Made by a program: the position numbers and the translations under genes
Notes under the pieces: generated by a model
The model's input: the letters and a program-made list of their open reading frames with translations, nothing else
The model's database searches: none
What the model was told of the DNA's origin: nothing
Assembly (NCBI GenBank): GCA_003612285.1
Contig: RAYE01000026.1
Location: forward strand, 1-64,000
Direction: 5' to 3'
DNA length: 64,000 nucleotides
Origin: a bacterium D16-51
GTDB lineage: Bacteria; Bacillota; Clostridia; Lachnospirales; Lachnospiraceae
Shown: positions 1 to 7,839 of the stretch, one piece after another
Position numbering within the stretch: the stretch's first letter is position 1
Layout: the number at the start of each line of letters is the position of its first letter

Positions 1-70
1 CTTCCTCCGCCTTGCGCTGACAAAAATAGCAAGCACTAAGTATATGGGGATTAAGGAAACGCTGTACTAG
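1..70. mobile_element. Partial MITE-like element, family A (cut by window edge)
   Basis: The first 70 bases match, at almost every position, the reverse complement of the left half of the complete element at 1415-1579, and end in the same terminal bases (GCTGTACTAG). This is therefore one end of a second copy in the opposite orientation, with the rest lying outside the window. The two copies flank the DUF3021/LytTR genes. No coding capacity is seen, so movement would need a transposase encoded elsewhere. Confidence 0.75.
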
Positions 71-117
71 CAAATTTCGATAAATAGGTTATCTGTTCAC
101 CCTGTGCCCAGTAACGC

Positions 118-552
118 TTATGGCATAGGATTATTATTTTTCTTTATCTTTTCTATTATTCGGTTTTGTTTACGGACTTCCAGCCTTAAACTGATATAAT
201 AAATAACGGCTCCTATAAAATATGGTATTGAAAATGACAGTGTCATATCCCTATATCCACTGGGATGAATTTTTATAAAATAAGATGCAGTTTTTAATGA
301 AATTAGGATGATTGCAATGGCTGTCAGATATTGGATAATAATCATAGCCAAAGGGGAAAATTTTTCTAACCTGTAATGTTGGGAAAGGACGCCGACGCCT
401 AAGATACTTAAAAGCAGAAATAGGAATATATTTACCTGCGTAGGGTTTATTTTTCCTTTTATAAAGACTTCTAAGGCAGTTAATACTATGGAAACTATTG
501 TGTAAGTTATGCAGATAACAGGGATTATATTCTTTTTAGTTATCAGTTTCAT
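118..552 (-). CDS. DUF3021-like four-TM membrane protein
   Basis: This is a 144-residue protein with four predicted membrane segments (about residues 9-30, 41-60, 70-92 and 104-123) and a short basic tail. Size, topology and its place directly after a LytTR regulator fit the DUF3021 family, whose members are encoded with small LytTR regulators and are thought to restrain them at the membrane. The start has a clear AAGGAGGG site, and the first codons overlap the end of the LytTR gene by 17 bases, which points to coupled translation. No catalytic motif is visible. The family call rests on topology and context rather than on a signature sequence. Confidence 0.7.
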   Translation of the reverse strand: MKLITKKNIIPVICITYTIVSIVLTALEVFIKGKINPTQVNIFLFLLLSILGVGVLSQHYRLEKFSPLAMIIIQYLTAIAIILISLKTASYFIKIHPSGYRDMTLSFSIPYFIGAVIYYISLRLEVRKQNRIIEKIKKNNNPMP

Positions 553-1015
553 GTTGGAACCCTCCTTTATCCATAGTGTTAAGGAATGAATTGAATTTGG
601 CTTTATAGCTTCTGTTTATCTGGATTTTTTCTCCATTGTCGAGTAATGCCATCACACGCATATTAATTTCAGATTTTAAAGAATTAATTTTATATACGTT
701 TAATATGGTTGATTTGTTTACCCGAATAAAGCCAAATTCAAAATAAGCATTTTCTAAATCTCTTAGGCGTATGTCGATTCGTACAACTTCATTGTTTAAA
801 TATGCAAATGTCTTTTTGTCAACTGACTCGAAGTAATATACATCGTTCAGGGAAAACCTGACTGCCTTGTTATTTATTTTCCCTGCAAGTTTTTTGCTGT
901 GTTTTCTTAAAAAATCTAAAATATCATTTACTTCTTTTGTTTTTGTACGGTAATAAAAGTCTATTCTGTCCTCACGGATGTCTTTTTGCTGGTATTCGTT
1001 TATTTTCAATTTCAA
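536..1015 (-). CDS. LytTR-type DNA-binding transcriptional regulator
   Basis: This 159-residue cytosolic protein has no receiver domain. Residues about 45-150 form a LytTR domain: the segments VYYFESVDKKTFAYL, FIRVNKSTILNVYKI and INRSYKAKFNSFL are typical of its beta-rich DNA-binding fold. Such stand-alone regulators usually control their own membrane-protein operon. The start is a TTG at 1015; a second in-frame TTG six bases later has better spacing from AAGGAGG, so either may be used. It follows the CPBP-like gene after 19 bases and overlaps the DUF3021 gene, so the three genes look like one leftward operon. Confidence 0.85.
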   Translation of the reverse strand: MKLKINEYQQKDIREDRIDFYYRTKTKEVNDILDFLRKHSKKLAGKINNKAVRFSLNDVYYFESVDKKTFAYLNNEVVRIDIRLRDLENAYFEFGFIRVNKSTILNVYKINSLKSEINMRVMALLDNGEKIQINRSYKAKFNSFLNTMDKGGFQHETDN

Positions 1016-1034
1016 ATTCCCTCCTTAAAGGGTA

Positions 1035-1843
1035 TTATAGCATGAACATCAAGGCAATCGCTACATAAGAAATTTTATAATTTTTATTAAGAACCAGATA
1101 GACGGTTCCAAATAGCATTGATTGAATAACAGAGTCAATACCTGTAGAACTCCCTTGGGTGAAAATATGGACAAGTCCCCATGTCGCCGCAAGAAAAATA
1201 CCTCCAAATGGAATAGATTTGTTATTTCCGAACTTTGTTTCAAATGCTTTTTGCCCATGTGCTATAATGTTAATTATTAATAAACTTTCCAATGCATAAT
1301 AAATGTATTGGAATAAAAATTTACCAGCGCCGAGATTAGAAAATTCTATTGCAGGTTTAAATCCCTGCCATACCAGTGAAGTATAGATAATAGATATGGA
1401 GCTAATGATAGCAGCTAGTACAGCGTTTCCTTAATCCCCATATACTTAGCGCTTGATATTTTTGTCAGCGCAAGGCGAAGGAAGGAGGCAATGCGGTGGC
1501 ATTGTTGACTGACGACAACGCAGCGATGGCGTAAATAGCGAGTGCTAAGTGTATGAGGGACTAAGAAACGCTGTACTAGTATCAGATTTTTCTTTTGCAG
1601 ATTGTTACCAGGGGCGGCAGGTAATTTTTTCAATAAAATTACTCCAAAGCATCCCCATATGCAGGAGGTTGCCAGCCAATGGATAATAACCTGCAGGTCA
1701 GACCATGCCCCGGAAGCTTGTTTGTATAATGTTGTTTCAAGTATTAAAAGTAATACTTCCATGCCAAGTCCCCCAAAGGCGGAAAATGCATATCCAATGT
1801 AATCAGCAGCAGAGTTTGTTTTTGATATTGTAGTTTCTTTCAT
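1035..1843 (-). pseudogene. CPBP-like membrane protein gene split by a MITE
   Basis: Translation from 1843 gives about 88 residues with two membrane segments, ending in LQKKNLIL. The frame then enters a 165-bp palindromic element and soon stops. After the element the protein resumes as AAIISSISIIYTSLVWQG and continues through further membrane segments, including TWGLVHIFTQG and SMLFGTVYLVLN, to a stop at 1035. Removing the insert plus one copy of the 4-bp CTAG rejoins both parts in frame as a protein of about 215 residues. The histidine helix and TM layout suggest a degenerate CPBP (CAAX-type) protein; its EExxxR motif is not seen, so it may never have been a protease. The upstream RBS AGAGGG fits the start at 1843. 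Confidence 0.75.
1415..1579. mobile_element. Complete MITE-like palindromic element, family A
   Basis: The element is about 165 bp, bounded on both sides by CTAG, with terminal inverted repeats of about 50 bp (outer bases CTAGTACAGCGTTTC and GAAACGCTGTACTAG, a few mismatches further in). The centre contains a smaller inverted repeat (GGCAATGC / GCATTGTTG). It has no gene of its own. It sits inside the CPBP-like gene, and CTAG (or part of it) appears to be the duplicated target. Half of another copy is found at 1-70. MITE is an inference from structure; no parent transposon is in the window. Confidence 0.8.
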
Positions 1844-2051
1844 AGTGTATCCCTCTCTTTCTGCCTGCATTATATGATAGCTATTTTTTTACTGCAATAT
1901 CATGGGGACTATCTTGCATATTTGCTTAACTATGTTGCGGGTATGGCTGGATGAATATACGGCAGTACCAATTTACATTATTCATTTTTTGGTATATATT
2001 ACTAAGGTGGTTATAATATTTTTTGGAAATGATTATGAAGGAGGAAAGCAT

Positions 2052-2228
2052 ATGCTTAAAGTTGTAGGTACAGACCATGGAAAGGTAGTGGATGAAAAAG
2101 TATTGATTGATGACAGCAATAAAATAACAAAGTATGGGATTATCCTGATAGGGTTAGATTTATTGGCTGATATCGGTATTCTTTTTCTATTAAGCAAGGC
2201 TGTGAAAAGGTACAGGGGCAGGAAGTAA
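2052..2228 (+). CDS. Small single-TM hypothetical protein
   Basis: This 58-residue protein starts with ATG after a good GAAGGAGGAAAG site. It has a charged N-terminal part of about 28 residues, one hydrophobic segment (YGIILIGLDLLADIGILFL, about residues 29-48) and a basic tail (KRYRGRK). A longer in-frame reading begins at 1902 but lacks a ribosome site. I do not recognise the family. The gene stands alone, convergent with trmB, beside the LytTR cluster but on the other strand. Confidence 0.55.
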   Translation: MLKVVGTDHGKVVDEKVLIDDSNKITKYGIILIGLDLLADIGILFLLSKAVKRYRGRK

Positions 2229-2261
2229 GCGCTGGGGCAAAAGGCATTACAGGAAAGGATT

Positions 2262-2306
2262 GTTACTATTCACGGCCATTCTAAACATCATGTTAGAGCG
2301 TGTTTG
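2262..2306. repeat. Composite fragment of dispersed repeats (families B and C)
   Basis: Bases 2262-2292 match the start of the family B repeat at 3086 (GTTACTATTCACGGCC, then ATTCTAAACA). Directly after it, 2294-2306 (TAGAGCGTGTTTG) is identical to the left end of the palindromic element at 45507-45519. It lies in the gap between the convergent small-protein and trmB genes, where it might also form part of a transcript end. Confidence 0.5.
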
Positions 2307-2318
2307 CGAAGTTCCTGC

Positions 2319-2984
2319 CTACTCCTTAGGTTGATTTTGCCGTGCAATAAAACGGCAGATAGGGTTGCCAAGCTTGTAAAATTTTTCTTCATATTCTGTC
2401 ATAATATTATTTGGTGCAGGGCCGTTTTTATGCAGGTCAAAGGTGGATTCTTCGCAAATCCAGCCCGCAGTGTCAAGCTGCTCTAAGGAAAATTCAAAAA
2501 GCGGCCGGTTATCTGTTTTGAACTGGAGCTGTCCATCCGGACGGAGGATGGCTTCATATTTTGTCAGGAAATTAACAGAGGTAAGCCGTCTTTTTGCATG
2601 GCGGTCTTTCGGCCAGGGGTCGGAAAAATTCAAGTAGATTTTATCAATTTCGCCTGGTGCAAAATAGGAAGTGATGTCTTCGGCGTCCATCCGTAAAAAT
2701 ATCAGGTTATCTGTTTCTAATTCTTCCCGCTTATCTAGTGCGCGGACTAATACGCTGGAATATTTTTCAATGCCAATATAGTTTATAGCTGGATTGGCTT
2801 TTGCCATCTGTGTGATAAACTGCCCTTTTCCCATTCCGATTTCTATGTGGACAGGGGCGTTGTTATGAAAAATATTGGAACGCCATAGCCCCTGGTAGTC
2901 TGCTCCATTTGTTCCGTCTGTCTGTATTGTATACTGGTTATCTAAAATTCGTTCCTGGGAACCTCTTACATTTCTAAGCCGCAT
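2319..2984 (-). CDS. trmB: tRNA (guanine-N7-)-methyltransferase TrmB
   Basis: TrmB uses S-adenosylmethionine to methylate N7 of guanine 46 in the variable loop of tRNAs. The 221-residue protein has the SAM-binding motif EIGMGKG (48-54), an acidic motif DAEDI (100-104), the family hallmark FSDPWPKDRHAKRR (120-133) and a C-terminal TDNRPLFEF motif. The length is normal. The start at 2984 was chosen because GGGAGG lies just upstream and family proteins start near MRLR; an in-frame ATG at 3068 lacks such a site. It is monocistronic in this view, convergent with the small gene at 2052. No defect is seen. Confidence 0.95.
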   Translation of the reverse strand: MRLRNVRGSQERILDNQYTIQTDGTNGADYQGLWRSNIFHNNAPVHIEIGMGKGQFITQMAKANPAINYIGIEKYSSVLVRALDKREELETDNLIFLRMDAEDITSYFAPGEIDKIYLNFSDPWPKDRHAKRRLTSVNFLTKYEAILRPDGQLQFKTDNRPLFEFSLEQLDTAGWICEESTFDLHKNGPAPNNIMTEYEEKFYKLGNPICRFIARQNQPKE

Positions 2985-3407
2985 TTTTTGCCTCCCTTTT
3001 TCCATCTGCTGTTCCTTATTATATGGGGAAGTGGATAATACGTCAATAAATTTCTCATGTATACGCAATGGGTTAAATGCGGGTTGTTACTTTTACGGCC
3101 ATTCTAAACAACATGCGCAAATTTCAGAAAATAGCCATCCTCTTACATGCAAGCACAACGATTTCAGTCTTTTTCAGAAATCGACCGTGAATAGTAACTT
3201 TGCAACACAGTTTTTTCATATTTCTGGTGATATTTTAACAAATATCTATAGTATGGTAGTAAATGGCAACTTGTGCTATAATGTTCACCGAAGCAGTTCT
3301 ATAAATATAGGATATGTCCGCAGCATTATACTGGGTTGTCAGGGTTTGGACTGACAGCCTTGCGATGGGCGGCATATAGCAACATTTTTTGCTAGGAGGG
3401 ATTGGTT
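2985..3407. other. Intergenic region with repeat B and a promoter-like -10
   Basis: This 423-base gap between the divergent trmB and Dabb genes holds the family B repeat (3086-3198) and an extended -10 element, TGCTATAAT, at 3274-3282 on the plus strand that could serve the Dabb-argC pair. No matching -35 hexamer is evident. No coding sequence is convincing. Confidence 0.5.
3086..3198. repeat. Dispersed inverted-repeat element, family B
   Basis: The 113-bp unit begins GTTACTTTTACGGCC and ends with the imperfect inverse, GACCGTGAATAGTAAC. Its interior (ATTTCAGAAAATAG, then TCTTACATGCAAGCAC with variants) recurs at 46186-46286. Short ends of the same kind (TGTGAATAGTAAC or similar) occur at about 17589-17601 and 38600. 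It is non-coding, and a miniature transposable element or RNA hairpin family is likely. Confidence 0.6.
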
Positions 3408-3719
3408 ATGGTACGCCATATTGTGATGTTTGAGTTATTAGAGGAAGCAGGAGGAAAGGGAAGAAAGGAGAATTTGGCGCTTGCAAAAGAAAAGGCAGAG
3501 GCGTTACGGGAAAAGATACCGTCTTTAAAGGCGTATCAGGTTGTGGTAAATGCCAAAAAGGCCGACCAGTCGAATTACGATATTGCCTTAATCTGTGATT
3601 TTGAGGACATGGAAGGGCTGGAGGCTTACCAGAACCATCCGGACCATAAAGCGTTTGGGGCATTTATCGGTGGAATCCGAAGAAACCGTGCCTGTATTGA
3701 TTTTGAATTGGAGGCGTAA
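3408..3719 (+). CDS. Dabb (dimeric alpha-beta barrel) domain protein
   Basis: This 103-residue protein begins MVRHIVMFEL and ends with a strand ACIDFELEA, the pattern of Dabb stress-responsive proteins. The fold is a small dimeric ferredoxin-like barrel; the biochemical role of most members is not known. Conserved features seen are the first strand HIVMF, the segment DIALICDFEDMEGLEAYQNHPDH, and a final strand. ATG 3408 has GGAGGG seven bases upstream and is preferred to the in-frame TTG at 3402. argC starts three bases after its stop, so the two are co-transcribed, although no functional link is known. Confidence 0.85.
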   Translation: MVRHIVMFELLEEAGGKGRKENLALAKEKAEALREKIPSLKAYQVVVNAKKADQSNYDIALICDFEDMEGLEAYQNHPDHKAFGAFIGGIRRNRACIDFELEA

Positions 3720-3722
3720 GAT

Positions 3723-4670
3723 ATGAAGACAAAAGTATTTATTGATGGAAGTGAAGGGACAACGGGGCTGCGGATTGACGAGCGTTTCCAAGGGCGTGAT
3801 GATGTGGAAATTATGAAAATCGACCCGGGGAAGAGAAAAGAGCCGGAAGAGAGAAAGAAGTTGATAAATGCTTCGGATATTACGTTTTTATGCCTGCCGG
3901 ATGCAGCCGCAAGGGAGTCGGTTTCACTTGTGGAAAATGAAAATGTTTGTATTATTGATACGTCTACGGCACACCGTACAGAGGAAGGCTGGGCATATGG
4001 TTTTCCAGAGCTTTCCAGCATACACCGTGAAAAGATTGTTAATGGCAAGAGGATTGCTGTGCCGGGATGCCATGCAACAGGTTTTATTTCTGTTGTCTAT
4101 CCGTTGGCGGCGGGGGGGATTCTGCCGAAAGATTATCCTGTGGCAAGCTTTTCACTGACAGGTTACAGCGGCGGCGGCAAAAAGACGATTGCCGCTTATG
4201 AGGACAAAAACCGTCCGATAGAATTTTCTTCTGCAAGGGAGTATGCTTTATCACAACAGCACAAACATTTAAAGGAAATGCAGCTGGTTACAGGCTTGTC
4301 GCGCACGCCTTTGTTTTCGCCGATCATAGATGACTATTATAGCGGCATGGTGGTGTCTGTGCCTCTTTATACGGATTTACTGCAGGGCAAAAGAAGTCCT
4401 GAGGCATTGAGGGAATATCTGGGGCAGTATTATAAGGGGCAGCGTTTTATTGAAGTCTGCAGTGCTGATAATGCTGTTGCCCAAAGCGGTTATTTACCGG
4501 GGAATGGCGTATCTGGCTGGGATGGGCTGAAAATATATGTGACAGGGAATGACGAAAGGGTAGTCCTGTCTGCGCAGTTTGACAACCTGGGGAAAGGGGC
4601 GTCCGGCGCGGCAATTGAGTGCATGAACCTTGTGCTTGGATGTGATGAGGCAAAAGGGCTGAACCTTTAA
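3723..4670 (+). CDS. argC: N-acetyl-gamma-glutamyl-phosphate reductase, short type
   Basis: ArgC reduces N-acetylglutamyl-5-phosphate to the semialdehyde with NADPH, the third step of arginine/ornithine synthesis. The 315-residue protein is the shorter, type-2 form. It has an N-terminal nucleotide-binding motif (DGSEGTTGLRI, 8-18), STAHR (81-85) and the catalytic cysteine Cys116 in VPGCHATGF. No other arg gene is in the window, so it stands apart from the rest of the pathway. It follows the Dabb gene by three bases. After it, 4671-4807 is a featureless AT-rich gap before the ABC transporter. Confidence 0.93.
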   Translation: MKTKVFIDGSEGTTGLRIDERFQGRDDVEIMKIDPGKRKEPEERKKLINASDITFLCLPDAAARESVSLVENENVCIIDTSTAHRTEEGWAYGFPELSSIHREKIVNGKRIAVPGCHATGFISVVYPLAAGGILPKDYPVASFSLTGYSGGGKKTIAAYEDKNRPIEFSSAREYALSQQHKHLKEMQLVTGLSRTPLFSPIIDDYYSGMVVSVPLYTDLLQGKRSPEALREYLGQYYKGQRFIEVCSADNAVAQSGYLPGNGVSGWDGLKIYVTGNDERVVLSAQFDNLGKGASGAAIECMNLVLGCDEAKGLNL

Positions 4671-4807
4671 TCAAACGTTAAGGTTAGCTTCATTTTATAT
4701 AAACCTTCATTTGCTATGATTATGGCTGTAAAAGGCAATGGCTTATTACAAAATGAAAGAAATGGCCGAAAATTGTAAATCAGTGATATGGAAAATGGAG
4801 GAGAATT

Positions 4808-5707
4808 ATGGATGTGCTGACAACAAAGAACCTGACGAAGACATACCATGGCAGGAATGTTGTGGATAATGTAAATATGCATGTAGAAAAGGGAGATATC
4901 TACGGTTTTATTGGACGGAACGGGGCAGGCAAGACTACTTTGATGAAGATGGTCTGTGGGCTGACCAGTACATCTTCCGGGGGATTTGAGCTGTTTGGCT
5001 CAAACGATTTAGGGGCAGGCAGGAAAAAGATTGGCTGTGTGATTGAACAGCCTGCGCTTTATCCGGGGATGACGGCAAGGGAAAACCTGGTATATTACAG
5101 CAAGATGCAGGGCTGCGAAAAGACAACGGATATTGATGCGATGCTGCATCTTGTAGGGCTGCCGGATACTGGGAAAAAGAAGTCGAAAAAGTTTTCGCTT
5201 GGAATGAAGCAGCGCCTATCCATTGCGATTGCACTGCTTGGAGAACCGGATTTTCTGGTTTTGGATGAGCCTATGAACGGCCTTGACCCGGCAGGAATCC
5301 GGGAAATCCGGGAAATGCTTCTGGATTTGCATGAAAAAAGGCAGATTACAATATTAATGTCCTCCCATATTTTAGGGGAGCTTGGGAAGATTGCAACAAA
5401 ATATGGAATTATTAATTCCGGCAGACTGGTAGAGGAGTTTGGTGCAGAAGAATTAGAGGAGCGTTCCAAACATTACCTCCATATCGCGGCGGATGATTCT
5501 GACAGGGCATGCCGGATTCTGACGCAGGAATTTGCAGTAGAGAAGTATAAGGTGATGGAAGACCAGTCAATTTGTGTATATGACAGGATAGAAGAGCCGG
5601 CGGCAATTAACCAGGCGCTTGTACAAAATAATGTCATGGTTTCTTATCTTGCGGTTGAAGGGCAGGATATGGAAATGTATTTTGTTGAAAGAATGGGAGG
5701 AATGTAA
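4808..5707 (+). CDS. ABC transporter ATP-binding protein (BcrA/lantibiotic-immunity type)
   Basis: This is a 299-residue cytosolic ATPase of the type that pairs with a short ABC-2 permease, as in bacitracin or lantibiotic self-protection exporters. Visible motifs are Walker A GRNGAGKT (36-43), a signature LGMKQR (131-136) and Walker B VLDEPMNGLD (151-160). The remaining C-terminal part, about 90 residues, is typical of BcrA-like proteins. A GGAGGAG site precedes the ATG. The permease starts one base after its stop. The substrate cannot be told from sequence; peptide antibiotics are a family-based guess. Confidence 0.9.
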   Translation: MDVLTTKNLTKTYHGRNVVDNVNMHVEKGDIYGFIGRNGAGKTTLMKMVCGLTSTSSGGFELFGSNDLGAGRKKIGCVIEQPALYPGMTARENLVYYSKMQGCEKTTDIDAMLHLVGLPDTGKKKSKKFSLGMKQRLSIAIALLGEPDFLVLDEPMNGLDPAGIREIREMLLDLHEKRQITILMSSHILGELGKIATKYGIINSGRLVEEFGAEELEERSKHYLHIAADDSDRACRILTQEFAVEKYKVMEDQSICVYDRIEEPAAINQALVQNNVMVSYLAVEGQDMEMYFVERMGGM

Positions 5708-5708
5708 T

Positions 5709-6464
5709 ATGCTGGATATTATTAAAAGTGAGTTTTATAAAGTCAGGAAAAGTAAAGTAACCCTCGTGACAGCCCTGTGCCTTTTGGGGATTGCCGGGCT
5801 TAATATTGCGGTGATGCTGTATGCGCAGATAAAAGGCGGCTTCTGGCTGGAAGCGATGGAAGGCACACAGGGGTTTGATCTTTATTTCGGTTTTGCAAGC
5901 GGGACATTTTATCTGGTATTTATTGCTCTGTTTGTAGGCGGGATGATTTCTAATGAGTATACCAACAGGACGGTGCGCCAGGTTGTAAGCCGTGGGACGT
6001 CGAGGGTACAGATTGCCCTTGGCCAGTATATTGTGCTTTCTACAGCGATGACAATAATGACAGTTATCCCGGCGGCTCTTTCAGGGGCTGTGGCCACTAT
6101 TTTTTGGGAGTTCGGCTCAATTTCTGCAGGGCGTTTCCTGCTGACGCTTGCCGGGCAGATTCTGCTGATTTGGAGTTATTCAGCAATTACTATGCTGATT
6201 GCCCACTTAACACGTTCTGGCGGGCTTTCGATTGGGATTAATGTGATGTTAATGCTGGGTGGCTCTACCGCAGCGATGGTTTTGGCACAGCTTACGAAAA
6301 AAGAGTTTTTTACGACATATTGGCTGTTGAATATACAGTCAGAAGCCTTGAATTATACAAATTCTATGATGAGGCAGGGCAGGTTTGCAGTGATTTTGTT
6401 TGTAATTGGCATAGTTTTTACGGTGCTTGGAGTGATACGGTTTAAGATGCGTGATGTAGATTAA
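5709..6464 (+). CDS. ABC-2 type transporter permease
   Basis: This 251-residue membrane protein begins MLDIIKSEFYKVRKSKV, a common start for permeases in BcrAB-like systems. It has about six membrane segments (near residues 20-40, 63-85, 105-130, 143-170, 175-195 and 225-245). ATG 5709 directly follows the ATPase stop and has GGAGGAAT upstream; the longer reading from 5619 overlaps the ATPase and is rejected. It forms the transport channel with the preceding ATPase. The segment 6466-6497 can fold into a stem-loop (CCATACTGGGAAA / TTTTCCAGCATGG) but has no T-run. Confidence 0.88.
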   Translation: MLDIIKSEFYKVRKSKVTLVTALCLLGIAGLNIAVMLYAQIKGGFWLEAMEGTQGFDLYFGFASGTFYLVFIALFVGGMISNEYTNRTVRQVVSRGTSRVQIALGQYIVLSTAMTIMTVIPAALSGAVATIFWEFGSISAGRFLLTLAGQILLIWSYSAITMLIAHLTRSGGLSIGINVMLMLGGSTAAMVLAQLTKKEFFTTYWLLNIQSEALNYTNSMMRQGRFAVILFVIGIVFTVLGVIRFKMRDVD

Positions 6465-6521
6465 TCCATACTGGGAAATTCTGTTTTCCAGCATGGGTTG
6501 GAACAGAAAGGAATGGATTGT

Positions 6522-7766
6522 ATGGGAAAGAGAAAATGGAACAGGGCAGGTATTTTACTGCTCATCTTTACACTGTTATTAACAGGGAATGCCGGAAATG
6601 TGGCAGCAGCACAGGCGCCGTTTCAGGCGGCTGGCAGGCAGAAGCTGGAGCTGCCACTGTTTCCGGAAGAAACAGAAGGACCGGAAACGAGCGCGTCTCC
6701 GGAAGCCAGCCAGGAGCCGCAGGTAACCCCGGAACCGACAGAAGAGCCTTATGATGATATATCTCTTGTACAAGTGAAGGATTATACCTCAACAACGCTT
6801 ACTCTGTCATGGTTTAGCGATGGGAACAATGATGGGTTCCATATCTACCGCAAATGTAAATATGATAAGGATTATAAGAAACTGGGAAGTGTGAAAAACC
6901 GTCCTTTTGAGACACACATGTTCCAGGATAAGAGTTTTAAACGGGGAATTAATTTTACTTACAAAATCGCAGCCTACCGGCTTGACAGCCAGGGAAAGGA
7001 AAAGGAAGGGGCTTCGGTTAAGCAGAGTATTAAGATAGAAATACCAAAGGTAACGCTTTCTTCGGCCAGCAGGAGCGGCAGCAGCGCGGTATTGAAGTGG
7101 AAAAAGACTGCCGGCGTCAGTGGTTATGAGGTTTACCAGAAAAATGGCAGCAGTGCATATAAAAAGGTAAAGACAGTAAAGGGCGGCTCTGTTGTAAGCT
7201 GCAAGGTGCCCGGAGTACCAACAGGGCCGACAGTCAGGTTTAAGGTGCGGGCTTTTGTAACATATAGCGGCAATTCTGTCTATGGTTCTTATAGTGGGGA
7301 AAAAGTGTTATATTCTGCGATGAAGCAGAGGATTGCTAAAAAGTTTAGAAAGCTTCAGAAGCTTTATCCGGATGGACGCTACTGGAACCATGTAGGGAAG
7401 GCGAAATATGACAGCACGACTACAACTAATAAACCATGTATGCATACCACATATGATGATATTTCAACTTGCAACCACTATAACTGCCCAAATGGGATAT
7501 TAGGGTTTCAGTGCTATGGGTTTGCCTGGAAAATGAGTGATTTGATTTTTGGACGGAATGCAAAGATAAAGAATTTTAAGTCGTTTGCAAAGAGCAAAAT
7601 GGGGGATGTAATCCGTTATAGCGGGCATTCCGTAATTATTGTAGAAAAGCATAAGAATTATATTGTTGCAGGGGAATGTAATTATGGAAATACCTGCATC
7701 ATTAAATGGGGGCGTAAGATTTATAAATCTGAGCTTACGAATGCTACCTACAGCACCCGTTATTAG
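6522..7766 (+). CDS. Secreted FN3 protein with C-terminal cysteine-peptidase-like domain
   Basis: The 414-residue precursor has a signal peptide (basic MGKRKWNR, a hydrophobic core and an AAAQA cleavage region), a Glu/Pro/Thr-rich linker (about 45-75) and two fibronectin type III repeats (about 80-165 and 172-262). The C-terminal domain of about 145 residues carries FQCYGFAWK with Cys331 and GHSVIIVEK with His369, followed by GECNYG. This Cys-His order resembles NlpC/P60 or CHAP amidases that cut cell-wall peptide stems; the match is by pattern only. ATG 6522 was chosen because AGAAAGGA lies about nine bases upstream; an ATG at 6513 abuts that site. It is followed by two terminators. Confidence 0.75.
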   Translation: MGKRKWNRAGILLLIFTLLLTGNAGNVAAAQAPFQAAGRQKLELPLFPEETEGPETSASPEASQEPQVTPEPTEEPYDDISLVQVKDYTSTTLTLSWFSDGNNDGFHIYRKCKYDKDYKKLGSVKNRPFETHMFQDKSFKRGINFTYKIAAYRLDSQGKEKEGASVKQSIKIEIPKVTLSSASRSGSSAVLKWKKTAGVSGYEVYQKNGSSAYKKVKTVKGGSVVSCKVPGVPTGPTVRFKVRAFVTYSGNSVYGSYSGEKVLYSAMKQRIAKKFRKLQKLYPDGRYWNHVGKAKYDSTTTTNKPCMHTTYDDISTCNHYNCPNGILGFQCYGFAWKMSDLIFGRNAKIKNFKSFAKSKMGDVIRYSGHSVIIVEKHKNYIVAGECNYGNTCIIKWGRKIYKSELTNATYSTRY

Positions 7767-7826
7767 GAACTGTGAAAGTACAGTTCTTTTGTGGCATAAA
7801 GGCATCTGAAAGAGTGATGCCTTTTG
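7767..7826 (+). terminator. Two tandem Rho-independent terminators
   Basis: The first hairpin, GAACTGT / ACAGTTC followed by TTTT, lies at 7767-7790 right after the stop codon. The second, AAAGGCATC / GATGCCTTTT, lies at 7798-7824. Both point with the FN3/peptidase gene. The DUF975 gene starts 14 bases later, so its operon probably has a promoter hidden in or after this region, or depends on read-through. Confidence 0.75.
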
Positions 7827-7839
7827 ATAGGAGTTTTGT

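Noticed and set aside
1415-1558. C-terminal 50 residues of the 1870-1415 frame as real protein
   Set aside because: They are translated from the inserted palindromic element and lack any membrane-protein character.
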